Both the position numbers and the translations under genes were made by a program. The notes beneath the pieces are model-generated. The model was not told the DNA's origin. It worked only from the letters and a program-made list of their open reading frames with translations, and made no database searches. DNA of 64,000 nt, taken from Draconibacterium orientale (GTDB lineage: Bacteria; Bacteroidota; Bacteroidia; Bacteroidales; Prolixibacteraceae). How positions within the stretch are numbered: the first letter of the stretch is position 1; each line of letters starts with the position of its first letter. Location: positions 2,799,501 through 2,863,500 of the forward strand of contig NZ_CP007451.1 in NCBI RefSeq assembly GCF_000626635.1, written 5' to 3'. Of this stretch, positions 8,798 to 17,089 are shown piece after piece.

Positions 8798-8971
8798 TTA
8801 TTTACCGGCCAGTTCGCGAAGGGTTTGCCGCAGAATGGTTACTTCCAGCTCGAGCTCCCGTACCCGGTTGTGCAGATTTTCATTTTCTTTTAGCAATTCG
8901 GTATCGGTGCAGTCGGGTTCCGAAGTGGAGGCGTAAATATGGTTTTTTAATAAAAACCATTGCGTGGCCAC
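8798..8971 (-). CDS. Possible small coiled-coil protein or gene remnant
   Basis: Reads from a GTG at 8971 through 57 codons to TAA at 8798-8800. The second half is a heptad-like coiled coil (ELLKENENLHNRVRELELEV, then TILRQTLREL). An in-frame stop lies just upstream and there is no ATG, so the start is uncertain. The leucine-zipper character resembles the tail of IS3 OrfA proteins, but the HTH part is missing, so it could be a transposase remnant. It lies between the GNAT gene and the 5TM gene on the same strand. I cannot assign a function. Confidence 0.35.
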   Translation of the reverse strand: MATQWFLLKNHIYASTSEPDCTDTELLKENENLHNRVRELELEVTILRQTLRELAGK

Positions 8972-9023
8972 TTTGGTATTATATTAGAAATAAAGCGGTA
9001 AATATCACCGCTTTTAGTGGCTG

Positions 9024-9467
9024 CTACAAATCTTCAATATCGCAATTATACCACGTTTTGTCTACTGTAAATCCGCTTTTTTCGTAGAGTTTGATTGCCG
9101 ACTCATTCCAATTCAGTACTTGCAGACGGAAGCGTTTGCACTTTTCGGCTTTGGCTACTTCAAACATTTTATCCATTAAGCGGGTGCCCAATCCGTTGCC
9201 GCGGTAGGCTTCTTTTACGTACAGGTCGTCGAGGTACAAGGTTTTTCCTACCCAGGTATAGTACGAGAAATAGTAAAGTGCCATTCCTATAATTTCTTTT
9301 TCTTCGGTTTCGGCCACATAACAATTAAAGTAGTCTTTCTGCTTGTACATTAGTTCCAGCGAATTACTCACCTTGTCAAGGCTTTCTTCATATTCTGCCA
9401 GTTCCGTAATCAGCCCGAATATTGCCGGGAAATCTTTATCTGTCGCTTTTCTAATATTAATATCCAT
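9024..9467 (-). CDS. GNAT N-acetyltransferase, diamine/thialysine acetyltransferase-like
   Basis: 147 residues covering a whole GNAT fold. The acetyl-CoA loop is RGNGLGTRLM near residue 90, after the beta strand LYLDDLYV. The C-terminal part NWNESAIKLYEKSGFTVDKTW is typical. The N-terminus IRKATDKDFPAIFGLITELAEYE resembles the SSAT (spermidine/spermine or thialysine N-acetyltransferase) branch, so small amines are plausible substrates, but the substrate cannot be fixed from sequence. It lies nine bases downstream of the DNA alkylation repair-like gene and is probably cotranscribed with it. Confidence 0.85.
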   Translation of the reverse strand: MDINIRKATDKDFPAIFGLITELAEYEESLDKVSNSLELMYKQKDYFNCYVAETEEKEIIGMALYYFSYYTWVGKTLYLDDLYVKEAYRGNGLGTRLMDKMFEVAKAEKCKRFRLQVLNWNESAIKLYEKSGFTVDKTWYNCDIEDL

Positions 9468-9476
9468 GTATAAAAT

Positions 9477-10559
9477 TTAATTAAGTTGAAGTTTGGCCGA
9501 AGCTTTTATAGCTCCGTTTATAACAATTTCGAAAGTATGCTGGCCGGGGTAGTGTTTGCGTGTGCTCATATTTTTGAAGGTGTGTTTTTTGCTGATGGTG
9601 TGTACGCCCGGTTTCATTTCTACTTCTTTAATCTGAAAAACTTTGGGCGATGTTTTGCCGCTGGCTTTTACAAAATGAACAATGTATTCGATGCGCACTT
9701 TTTGTTTTTGTTTGGTATCGATGGCGAGTTTGAAATGAAACGAAATATCGTCGCCAATTGCCGGTGCAGTGTTCGAAAGTTGAAAATCCTCTACTTTCAT
9801 CAGTTCCGGATTGGCAAACCCAAACAGCAACATTGCTCTTTTATTTCCTTGTTTAAGCAGGGTGCGGCAAGCGTGTTTTATAATCCAGTCGGTATTTTCG
9901 GATTTTCCCTGCCAGCGCTCGCAAATATCGAGCACCAGTTCCGGGTGATCTTTTGATATGTCGTTAAGGTTATTGGCCACACTTTTTTGAACAAATTCTT
10001 CAGGATCGTCTTTCAGCTTTTCCAGAATTGGCAAAATCAGCGACGGATCTTTTTTCAAAGCCGGCACACCTGATGCCCATGGCAGGCGGGGGCGACATCC
10101 TTCGCTGGCAAAGCGCCTTACCCGAAAATCGTCGCTCCCGGCCCAGGCGAGCATGTATTTCATGGCACCTTCCAGGTCTTTATTTAAAAACGGCCTGATT
10201 CCAAATTCCGAACTTCCGCACTTGGTGAGTTCGCCCAGTGCGGGCAAAGCAATGTACCAGTGCTCTTGGCCGTAAACTTCAACATAATCGGGTAAAACAA
10301 TGGCTTCGAAACCGGAAACTTTCGGAACGATAGCGATCAGTATTTGAACTGCTTTCCCAAAGTTGTGTGGCAGAAACTGGTGCAGGCATAAGGTAGTATG
10401 CCGCATTTTTTCTTTTAACTCGCGCTCGGGCCAGTCTTTATCGCATACTGCGGCAACAAATTCCTCCGACTGAAACGGCGGATACACATCTTTTAAAACG
10501 GTTCCGAAAAGTTGAACTTTCTCCAAAGGAAACAAAGTGTCTTTAAGTTTGTCGGCCAT
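9477..10559 (-). CDS. DNA alkylation repair (AlkD-like) HEAT-repeat protein
   Basis: Residues 1-230 look like AlkD-type helical HEAT repeats: FASEGCRPRLPWASG near 150, then paired helices (PILEKLKDDPEEFVQKSVAN, NLNDISKDHPELVLDICERW). AlkD removes bulky or positively charged N3- and N7-alkyl purines without base flipping. The last 110 residues (about 250-360) are beta-rich and ITT-like, an extension seen in larger members and not in short AlkD (about 230 aa). Trp, Asp and Arg residues typical of the DNA-facing concave side are present, but I did not align them one by one. It precedes the GNAT gene in the same operon and follows the acyltransferase gene by 11 bases. Confidence 0.8.
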   Translation of the reverse strand: MADKLKDTLFPLEKVQLFGTVLKDVYPPFQSEEFVAAVCDKDWPERELKEKMRHTTLCLHQFLPHNFGKAVQILIAIVPKVSGFEAIVLPDYVEVYGQEHWYIALPALGELTKCGSSEFGIRPFLNKDLEGAMKYMLAWAGSDDFRVRRFASEGCRPRLPWASGVPALKKDPSLILPILEKLKDDPEEFVQKSVANNLNDISKDHPELVLDICERWQGKSENTDWIIKHACRTLLKQGNKRAMLLFGFANPELMKVEDFQLSNTAPAIGDDISFHFKLAIDTKQKQKVRIEYIVHFVKASGKTSPKVFQIKEVEMKPGVHTISKKHTFKNMSTRKHYPGQHTFEIVINGAIKASAKLQLN

Positions 10560-10570
10560 GGTAGTAGTTT

Positions 10571-11908
10571 TTAGCTAAGTTTATTCAGTTCATCAAAAAG
10601 TTGTTCCTGCTGTGTTTTTAACGTTTGCCACACCTGTTTTCTGAATGTTTTCAGGATGAAAAGTCGTGCTCTTCCAATTGTTTTTAGCAACAGAATGTAC
10701 CAGCGAAAAGCCAGTTTTCCAACAAATGGGAGCGATATAAAAAACAATAGTTTATGCCACCACAAAGGGAGCCAGCCGGATATTGCCCAGGTCTCGATTA
10801 AATAAACAATAGGGAAGAGCGTAAAGCCCAGTACCAGAGCGAATGAACTCCAGAAGGCAAAGTCTTTTATTTTTTTCCGAACAATGGAGTCGATGGCAAA
10901 AAACGGAATGGCGTTAAACAGAAATCCAAAAGCAAAAACCGGCAAGGTAATTAGCAAAAGCAGTTTGTTGAGGCCTAATTTCCAGAAGTTGTTTTCATGA
11001 CTTTCAACCAGCCACGAGCGCAGGCCATATTTTCGTACATTGGTGTCGAAATGTTTGGCGGCGCTGCAAATCTTTTCTGTTTTTTCGTTGTTGCTGGTGT
11101 CCAGTTCATCCAGGATTTTTACCAGTTGCTGGTCGGTTTTGAAACGATTAAGAAATCCATTTCGCTCACCTGATTTTTTTGCAAACGCTTTTCCGTAAAT
11201 CGCCCGTATTAGCTCGAAACATTCGTAATGCTCTTTACTTTTAATGTTTATTGTAAGTGGCTCAATGGCTTTTTCAAGTGCATCGCGCAAGGCCAGTGTT
11301 GCGGCGCTGGGGTTTTCGTTATAGGCTTCCAGAAAATCATTGACCAAAATTGGCTCACCAAAATTAACCAACACGCTGCGGTTAAATTTCCAGTAACTGC
11401 TGTAATAAATTCCGGTTGGCACAATGTGGATGTCGAGGTTATTGTCGGCTTTTTCTTCGGCCTGAAAAACAATACGCGGAACAGCTTTTTTGTGCGATAA
11501 CATTTGTCGTTTTGCCGAGTGGGCCGCTTCGGGAAAAAGGGCCAGGGCACAATTATTCTCCAGTACTTTTATCGAGTCGGCAAAGGTTTTGTCGTTCTTC
11601 GCAAGCTGATCTTTTCCGTCGCGCATGCGGTAAACGGGCATGATTTTCAGAAAACGTAAGGCCAGCGTTATAATGCCCGGTTTAAAAATATCGGCACGTG
11701 CCAGCCACACCGGCTGATAACGGGTGTGCAAAAGTATAGCCATCGGGTCGCTCAAAGCATTCTGATGGTTAGGTGCAAAAAGTATCGGTTTGTTTTTTGG
11801 GATGTAAGCCTGGCCGTTTAAAATAATTTTATCATGAATAATCCAGTCGACAAAACGGATGTACTGCTTTAACAGCCAGTATCCCAATGACCACTTTTCG
11901 TATTTCAT
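10571..11908 (-). CDS. Lysophospholipid/glycerol-3-phosphate acyltransferase family (LPLAT)
   Basis: The acyltransferase core lies in residues 30-240. The catalytic motif is NHQNALSDP (His and Asp separated by five residues rather than four), as in the GPAT/DHAPAT-like group. The second motif is ALFPEAAHS, corresponding to the FPEG block (Gly replaced by Ala). The C-terminal third carries two or three membrane helices (LLLLITLPVFAFGFLFNAIPF and FALVLGFTLFPIVYLI). It probably esterifies a glycerolipid with an acyl chain at the inner membrane. This is separate from the shorter PlsC at 42548. It is the first gene of a likely operon with the AlkD-like and GNAT genes, though the functions are unrelated. 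Confidence 0.8.
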   Translation of the reverse strand: MKYEKWSLGYWLLKQYIRFVDWIIHDKIILNGQAYIPKNKPILFAPNHQNALSDPMAILLHTRYQPVWLARADIFKPGIITLALRFLKIMPVYRMRDGKDQLAKNDKTFADSIKVLENNCALALFPEAAHSAKRQMLSHKKAVPRIVFQAEEKADNNLDIHIVPTGIYYSSYWKFNRSVLVNFGEPILVNDFLEAYNENPSAATLALRDALEKAIEPLTINIKSKEHYECFELIRAIYGKAFAKKSGERNGFLNRFKTDQQLVKILDELDTSNNEKTEKICSAAKHFDTNVRKYGLRSWLVESHENNFWKLGLNKLLLLITLPVFAFGFLFNAIPFFAIDSIVRKKIKDFAFWSSFALVLGFTLFPIVYLIETWAISGWLPLWWHKLLFFISLPFVGKLAFRWYILLLKTIGRARLFILKTFRKQVWQTLKTQQEQLFDELNKLS

Positions 11909-11921
11909 TTTAAAATTGAGT

Positions 11922-12869
11922 TTATCTGGTTAGCTTAAACCGCGCCATAAACGAAGATACGGCAAATCCGCTTAAAATATGCCAAACACCCCACCAGGCT
12001 GCAATAATAGTCATTCCGCCAAGCTCCAGCTCGGGAGGGAATATTTTGGGATTAAACATGAGCACGAGTGCCAGGCCGGAGTTTTGGATGCCGGTTTCTA
12101 TTGTAATGGTTCGTTTGTCAATACGTGGTAATCGGAAAATGCTGCTAATGCTGAAACCGGCCAAAAGTGCCAGTCCGTTATGAATAAGAACAATAAGAAA
12201 CACCAGGTGAATAAACTTCATAAAATGTTCGAAATTGGCACTTAGCAATGCAACTACAAAACCGATAAAAATAACAATTGAAATTTTGCGAATGGGTTTT
12301 TTGATTTTATGCGTTATCACCGGGAAATATTGTGCGATCAGCAATCCGGCAACAACCGGAATACCCAACAATATTACCACCGTTTGCACCATCTGGAAGA
12401 AATCGATTTTTATGGGTACGAGGTAATCACCGGCACCTTTGGTGTTGTAAAAGTTTATGAACATATCGCCCCAAAGCGCAAAATTTATGGGAGTCATAAA
12501 AGTGGCTGCAAGTGTTGCAATGGCCGTTAAACTTACCGATAAGGCCAGATTGCCTTTTGCAAGGGCGCTCATAAAATTCGAGATATTACCACCCGGACAT
12601 GAGGCAATTAACAACATACCGAGTGCTACGGTTGGCGTTGGATTTAGCAATATAACAAACAAAAAAGTTACCGCCGGAAGAAGCACAAATTGTGAAACAA
12701 CACCAACAATAACCGATTTGGGGCGCATTATGAGTTGTTTGAAATGCTCGATCTTAATGTCGAGGGCAACACCAAACATTATAAATGCAATGGTGATATT
12801 AAGGGCTAATAAACCTGATGGCGAAAAATTGAGCCTGACATTGTCAAGAACTTCCAGTGCTTCTTTCAT
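11922..12869 (-). CDS. Bile acid:sodium symporter (SBF/BASS) family transporter
   Basis: About ten hydrophobic helices with the family signature ASCPGGNISNFMSALAKGNLA near residue 85-105 and ETGIQNSGLALVLM near 255. Members couple sodium to uptake of organic anions (bile acids, pyruvate, pantothenate and others); the substrate is unknown here. The open frame reaches 12932, but I start it at the ATG at 12869 (MKEALEVLDNVRL), because the longer version would begin inside the terminator hairpin of the alkaline phosphatase gene (12918-12960). The length is then 315 aa, usual for the family. Confidence 0.85.
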   Translation of the reverse strand: MKEALEVLDNVRLNFSPSGLLALNITIAFIMFGVALDIKIEHFKQLIMRPKSVIVGVVSQFVLLPAVTFLFVILLNPTPTVALGMLLIASCPGGNISNFMSALAKGNLALSVSLTAIATLAATFMTPINFALWGDMFINFYNTKGAGDYLVPIKIDFFQMVQTVVILLGIPVVAGLLIAQYFPVITHKIKKPIRKISIVIFIGFVVALLSANFEHFMKFIHLVFLIVLIHNGLALLAGFSISSIFRLPRIDKRTITIETGIQNSGLALVLMFNPKIFPPELELGGMTIIAAWWGVWHILSGFAVSSFMARFKLTR

Positions 12870-12917
12870 GTAATTAGTTTTGAGGCGCCAAAATAGTAAA
12901 CAATGCTGATATATCAT

Positions 12918-12960
12918 AAAAAAAACCGGCATTGAACGCTAATGATCAATGCCGGTTTTG
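12918..12960 (-). terminator. Rho-independent terminator of alkaline phosphatase gene
   Basis: Perfect 14-base arms AAAACCGGCATTGA (12922-12935) and TCAATGCCGGTTTT (12946-12959) with a run of T on the minus strand. It separates the phosphatase transcript from the symporter gene and argues that the symporter starts further downstream at 12869. Confidence 0.85.
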
Positions 12961-12978
12961 GTAATTATAAGGTTTTTC

Positions 12979-14133
12979 CTATTTGCTGAGAAGCAACTTT
13001 TTCATCTTGTCGTGAACGTCGGTATTTTCCATAATACCCATAAATTCCTCAGCTCCCGGTCCGTATGCAAAAACCGGAACCATAACCGCCGAGTGGCTGG
13101 TTGTTGGGTAATCGGCTTTTACCATTCCGGTGCTCATGTCGCCACCTGTTAAAGCCATTCCTCCGGTTTCGTGATCGGCAGTAACCACTACAAGGGTCTC
13201 ACCATCTTTGGCTGCAAACTCAAGGGCTTTGCCAATTGTACGGTCAAAGTCGAGCATATCTTCAACAATGTAAACCGTGCTGCTGGCATGGCCACCCCAA
13301 TCAATTTGCGAGCCTTCAATCATCAGGAAGAATCCTTTTTTGCTATTGTCAAGAATGTTAAGTGCTGTAGATGTTGCAATCGGTAGCATATCGCCACGTT
13401 CTGCCACTCTTCCGTTGTGAACTCCGGCAGTTAAACCGGCCAGTTTTCCACTTTTTACTTTGGCTATCTTATTGATGTCGGTTTCATAAGTGTAACCTTT
13501 ATCTTCAAGCTCTTTAACCAGATTACGTCCATCTTTGCGTTTGGTAAAATGATCGTTTCCACCGCCGATAAACACATCAATGTCGGTGTTCAGGAAATCT
13601 GTAGCAATGTTTTCGTACATATTTCGGCTGGGCTGATGCGCTATAAACGATGCAGGAGTGGCGTGTGTAATTGCCGCAGTGGCAATCAGTCCAGTCGCCA
13701 ATCCTTTATCAGCGGCTTCTTCAAGTATTGATTTTACTTTAACGGTATCGGCATCAACGCCAATTGCGCCGTTGTATGTCTTTACACCACAGGCCAGGGC
13801 TGTTCCGCCGGCTGCCGAATCGGTAATATAATTATCGGCCGACTGGGTTTTTGAAAAACCAATGTGGCGGAAGTTTTCGAGAAATAAATGTCCCTGGTTT
13901 GCTGTAATTCCGGAAAAAACCTGGCTTACTCCCATACCGTCGCCAATAAGGAAAATAACGTTTTTGGGTTTCTTTGCTTTAAACTTTTGTGGATAAATTT
14001 TTACCTCGTAAGGGGTGTTGCCCGGGTAAATTTTGTCTGTATTTTCTGATTTTGCATTAAGGTATGCATCTTGCCCAAATGTCCCGATAGTGAGGGCACA
14101 AAAGGCAAATAATAAAAATAATTTTTGTAACAT
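12979..14133 (-). CDS. phoA: Alkaline phosphatase, exported
   Basis: Signal peptide at residues 1-20 (KLFLLFAFCALTIGTFG, cleavage before QDAY). The metal-binding start is FLIGDGMGVSQ, the nucleophile is S106 in the sequence NYITDSAAGGTALACG, and late metal ligands appear in TADHETGGMAL near 325 and TTSHSAVMVPVFAYGPG near 350. These match the PhoA/IAP family that hydrolyses phosphomonoesters using two zinc and one magnesium ion in the periplasm. At 384 aa it is slightly short for the family. It is a single gene with its own terminator; the upstream region (14134-14221) contains TACTTTTA, one base from the Bacteroidota -7 box, but I see no clear Pho box. Confidence 0.9.
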   Translation of the reverse strand: MLQKLFLLFAFCALTIGTFGQDAYLNAKSENTDKIYPGNTPYEVKIYPQKFKAKKPKNVIFLIGDGMGVSQVFSGITANQGHLFLENFRHIGFSKTQSADNYITDSAAGGTALACGVKTYNGAIGVDADTVKVKSILEEAADKGLATGLIATAAITHATPASFIAHQPSRNMYENIATDFLNTDIDVFIGGGNDHFTKRKDGRNLVKELEDKGYTYETDINKIAKVKSGKLAGLTAGVHNGRVAERGDMLPIATSTALNILDNSKKGFFLMIEGSQIDWGGHASSTVYIVEDMLDFDRTIGKALEFAAKDGETLVVVTADHETGGMALTGGDMSTGMVKADYPTTSHSAVMVPVFAYGPGAEEFMGIMENTDVHDKMKKLLLSK

Positions 14134-14221
14134 GTTTTTTTATTTAATTGCTGTAAAAGTACTGTATTTCAATTATAGAACCTTAAATTAACAATAATAA
14201 ACTGTGAATAGTTTTGTAGAG

Positions 14222-14884
14222 TCAGCTGAATTTTTCAATTTCTTCTTTATCGAACTCGGTGTTTAGCGTAAAATAAGTTCCGTCTTGCGTAGTATGCATT
14301 TTTATGATGTCGATAATTACAAAGTTGCTTAGTATTTCTTCCGCTTTGTTACGCGATAAACGTGCTTTTCGCATAAATTTTGAAAAGGTGATGGATTCAT
14401 TTTTTCGCAAATAGTCGATCAGAAAACGCTCGTCGTCGGAGTAGCTAAAGTAAACGCCTTTTGGGCTTTTCTCCTTTCTCCACACTTCCAGCTGTATTTT
14501 GTGGGCCAGAATATTTTCGTCCTTTTGCCTGATATAGGCCAGCCATTTTCCGTTTTCATCTTTTGCAAAATGTGGTTTTTTATCGCTGGCTTCAATCCCG
14601 ATCTCTAAAACGGTTTTCCCCTCAATGTGCCATTGATGGGTGGTGAAATTAATCTGAGGCTTGCTGTATATTTTAGCTGCCGCTTCAATCATGTAAAACT
14701 CTTCGTCGCTGCTAATGCCGGCAATTTTGCCATTGTCTTTTACGCCAATAAGCAAACGCCCTCCATCGGTATTGGCAAAGGCCACCAGCGATTTGGCAAT
14801 TTTTTTCGAGTCGTTAATACAAAACTTAAAATCCTGCTGCTGATGCTCTCCTTCTGCAATAAGTTTATAAATATAACTGCTCAT
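14222..14884 (-). CDS. AlbA_2 (Schlafen-type) DNA-binding domain protein
   Basis: Residues 10-125 match the AlbA_2 / AAA_4 domain found in putative transcriptional regulators: EHQQQDFKFCINDSKKIAKS, then FANTDGGRLLIGVKDNGKIAGI, and a later TVLEIGIEASDKKPHFAKDE. Residues 150-215 look like a winged helix (DERFLIDYLRKNESITFSKF, then MRKARLSRNKAEEILSNFVI). In this family the AlbA_2 part binds nucleic acid and the C-terminus reads as HTH. No partner genes are nearby, apart from the GNAT gene 38 bases upstream on the same strand. Role unknown. Confidence 0.7.
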   Translation of the reverse strand: MSSYIYKLIAEGEHQQQDFKFCINDSKKIAKSLVAFANTDGGRLLIGVKDNGKIAGISSDEEFYMIEAAAKIYSKPQINFTTHQWHIEGKTVLEIGIEASDKKPHFAKDENGKWLAYIRQKDENILAHKIQLEVWRKEKSPKGVYFSYSDDERFLIDYLRKNESITFSKFMRKARLSRNKAEEILSNFVIIDIIKMHTTQDGTYFTLNTEFDKEEIEKFS

Positions 14885-14922
14885 GTGTTACTTGTTTTTT
14901 TGGGCTTAATAAATACCGGTCA

Positions 14923-15369
14923 CTACTTCATCCACTCAAACGTTACATAGTGGTCCTGGTTCATTCCCAGGTTTTCGTAGGTGTTTTGTGCTGCCACATT
15001 TGTTTTGTCGGCATAAAGGCGAATTCCGTTAAGGTTGTCGGCTTTCAGTACCCTATCTTTTATGTGAGCATACATTTTTCGGTAAACACCTTTGCGTCTG
15101 AATTCGGGGCTAACATAAACCGACTGTATCCACAAAATTGTTCCGTTGCGCCAGTCGCTCCACTCAAAAGTGGTTAATAGCGAACTTACCACCTGCCCGT
15201 TAATTTCAGCTACGTAATAGTGGCCTTTTTTGCTGTCGTTTAAAACAGCTTCAACACCTTTCTCAACGGTTGGTGCGTGCAATTCAATACCTTCTGTTTC
15301 GTGCGCCATTGCCAACTGAAATGTTACCAGTGTTTTGTGATCCTGTAAAGTTGCCTGTCGTATTATCAT
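14923..15369 (-). CDS. GNAT family N-acetyltransferase
   Basis: A complete GNAT fold in 148 residues: N-terminal IRQATLQDHKTLVTFQLAMA, the strand ILWIQSVYVSPEFRRKGVYR with the CoA loop RRKGVYRKM near 98-106, and the C-terminal NVAAQNTYENLGMNQDHYVTF. The acetyl acceptor is unknown. The CoA loop RRKGVY keeps the R-x-x-G core, but Tyr replaces the second Gly (RRKGVY instead of RRxGIG). Probably cotranscribed with the downstream AlbA_2 gene. Confidence 0.8.
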   Translation of the reverse strand: MIIRQATLQDHKTLVTFQLAMAHETEGIELHAPTVEKGVEAVLNDSKKGHYYVAEINGQVVSSLLTTFEWSDWRNGTILWIQSVYVSPEFRRKGVYRKMYAHIKDRVLKADNLNGIRLYADKTNVAAQNTYENLGMNQDHYVTFEWMK

Positions 15370-15650
15370 ATTTTTAGTTTGAAACCAGCGAAATTAATAA
15401 TTCCACAGAAATCGTTAATTTTCGCCAAAAGTTATACCAATTGTACTTTATTTTGCCGCATGGCAAAAAGAAAGTTTACAATAGCCTGTCCCGAAATCTT
15501 TTCGGGAGTTAATGCCGATAATACAACAAAGGAGGAGACTGAACGAAGTGAAAGTATGCGACATTTTGTTGTTAAATCGGTATTAATTTATGTGAGTTGC
15601 TGAATGTATTTAGGATTTTTGAATAGTTAGAAATCGAAAAAATAAAACAG

Positions 15651-16169
15651 ATGAAGATAGTAGTAGCCTCAAAAAATCCGGTAAAAATTAATGCCGCCGT
15701 TGAGGGATTTTGTACCTATTTTGAAGACGTTGAAGTGTTGGGTGTTTCGGTTGAATCGGGTGTTTCGGACCAGCCAAAAGGCGATGAGGAAACACTTAAA
15801 GGTGCGTTAAATCGTGTGGAAAATGCGAGAAATGAATTTGGTGATGCCGATTATTGGGTGGGTATTGAAGGTGGACTTTCGGTGAATGGTTTGGATATTG
15901 AAGCTTTTGCCTGGATCGTTATCACATCGAAAGAAAAAACCGGGAAGGCGCGAACAACAAGTTTTCAGCTGCCTGTAAAGGTGGCCGAATTAATTGCCGA
16001 AGGTTATGAACTGGGGCACGCCAACGATATTTTGTTTAAACAACAAAACTCGAAACAAAAAAGCGGTGCTGTGGGCTTGTTAACGGGGAATAAAGTTAAC
16101 CGGACCGCCCTTTATAAACAGGCGGTTCAGCTGGCATTGGTGCCATTTTTAAACCCCGGTTTATATTAG
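15651..16169 (+). CDS. yjjX: Inosine/xanthosine triphosphatase (YjjX, DUF84)
   Basis: Hydrolyses non-canonical nucleoside triphosphates such as ITP and XTP, protecting RNA and DNA from deaminated purines. The N-terminus VVASKNPVKINAAVEGF is the substrate loop; DQPKGDEETLKGALNR and the acidic strand YWVGIEGGLSVNG near 70-80 are typical. LGHANDILFKQQNSKQKSGA near 128-145 and LLTGNKVNRTALY close the active site. At 172 aa it is the usual length. The stop overlaps the end of the convergent NifX-like gene by four bases. It starts with a single promoterless-looking gap upstream (15604-15650). Confidence 0.85.
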   Translation: MKIVVASKNPVKINAAVEGFCTYFEDVEVLGVSVESGVSDQPKGDEETLKGALNRVENARNEFGDADYWVGIEGGLSVNGLDIEAFAWIVITSKEKTGKARTTSFQLPVKVAELIAEGYELGHANDILFKQQNSKQKSGAVGLLTGNKVNRTALYKQAVQLALVPFLNPGLY

Positions 16170-16486
16170 CTTTCTATCCGATCCATAATTTCGTCAACAC
16201 GAATGCGCTCTTCGTGTAAAAGTACTAACTGTAGTTTTTCTTTTTCTAAACGTTCGCTAACCATTGGCCCAACTTCGCCGGTTACAATGGTGGTTACCCC
16301 CTGTTCTTTTAAAAAATCAACTAATTTAATACCACTGTGCGATTCGTTTAAAAATTTATTTTCCTCAATGGAATACTGGTTTTTCTCCACATCAAACAAT
16401 ACAATGTATTCACACTTTCCGAAACGGAGATCAAGAAATGACTTTTCTGTTTTGCCCGAGGATGTAATCGCAAATATTTTACTCAT
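16166..16486 (-). CDS. NifX/NifB-type (dinitrogenase iron-molybdenum cofactor) domain protein
   Basis: 106 residues, a single domain with the RNase H-like fold of NifX/NafY: IFAITSSGKTEKSFLDLRFG, then LRFGKCEYIVLFDVE, GIKLVDFLKEQGVTTIVTG and EVGPMVSERLEKEKL. Many bacteria that do not fix nitrogen carry such proteins, often tied to iron-sulfur cluster or MRP/ApbC functions. No nif gene is here. Its partner is unknown; it ends four bases into yjjX (convergent). Confidence 0.75.
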   Translation of the reverse strand: MSKIFAITSSGKTEKSFLDLRFGKCEYIVLFDVEKNQYSIEENKFLNESHSGIKLVDFLKEQGVTTIVTGEVGPMVSERLEKEKLQLVLLHEERIRVDEIMDRIES

Positions 16487-16534
16487 AGTATAATCGTTTT
16501 AGATTTTAATAATAACAATTATATCCCAAATTGT

Positions 16535-16888
16535 TTAATCTTTTTTTAATTTGTTTAGTTCTTCCCAGTATTCAACGGCTCGTCGGGTGTGCGGAATACA
16601 AATGGTTCCGCCAACCACGTTAGCAACACTAAACACTTCAAAAACTTCATCGGTGGTAACATTTAGCTCGTGGCATTTCTCGAGGTGGTATTTTACGCAG
16701 TCGTCGCAGCGCAGCACCAACGATGTGGCCAGTCCCAGCATTTCTTTTACATTGGCACCCAAAGCGCCTTCTTTGTAAGTTAGCGTATCGAGACTAAAAA
16801 TGCGCTTCATTACTTTATTGTCCGAAGCCAGAATTTTCTCATTCATTTTTGCCCGGTAGCTGCCAAATTCTTCCACTAAATTTTCCAT
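16535..16888 (-). CDS. Carboxymuconolactone decarboxylase (AhpD-like) family protein
   Basis: Contains the family redox centre C-x2-C-x3-H as RCDDCVKYHLEKCHELN near residues 66-80 of the shorter form. This motif acts in AhpD as a peroxiredoxin-reducing disulfide and in CMD enzymes as a catalytic base; most standalone members are uncharacterised. The frame is open to an ATG at 16939 (adding MILKLSLTLPQHNGNED), but the internal ATG at 16888 (MENLVEEFGSYRAKM) follows a GAAG and fits the usual 115-120 aa length, so I prefer it. Tail: VGGTICIPHTRRAVEYWEEL. Confidence 0.75.
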   Translation of the reverse strand: MENLVEEFGSYRAKMNEKILASDNKVMKRIFSLDTLTYKEGALGANVKEMLGLATSLVLRCDDCVKYHLEKCHELNVTTDEVFEVFSVANVVGGTICIPHTRRAVEYWEELNKLKKD

Positions 16889-17059
16889 ATCTTCATTGCC
16901 ATTATGTTGCGGTAAAGTTAGGCTAAGTTTTAAAATCATGAAAAAGCCGGCGAAAAAATATCAACAGTTAAAAGTTGTATTTCGCCCCGCTCATATTACT
17001 TCTACTTTAAGGCAATGTTATGTGGATAAAAACCGTTCGTGTTTTAGATGTTTTTAAAT

Positions 17060-17067
17060 TATATTTG
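17060..17067 (+). promoter_or_regulatory. Promoter -7 element of the SPOR/purF operon
   Basis: TATATTTG matches the Bacteroidota -7 consensus TAnnTTTG exactly and lies 23 bases before the chosen ATG at 17090. No perfect TTTG -33 box was found at the expected distance. Confidence 0.55.
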
Positions 17068-17089
17068 CGCACTCAATAAAAAAGGAATA

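Noticed and set aside
12870-12932. N-terminal extension of the SBF symporter (21 residues)
   Set aside because: It would begin inside the terminator hairpin of the preceding gene and is not hydrophobic like a signal; the ATG at 12869 gives the normal length.
15379-15603. 74-codon open frame before yjjX
   Set aside because: No domain, no conserved pattern and no clear start site; it crosses a palindromic stretch around CCCGAAATCTTTTCGGG and looks like chance.
16889-16939. Longer start for the CMD-family gene
   Set aside because: The added 17 residues have no family counterpart, and the ATG at 16888 gives the standard length.
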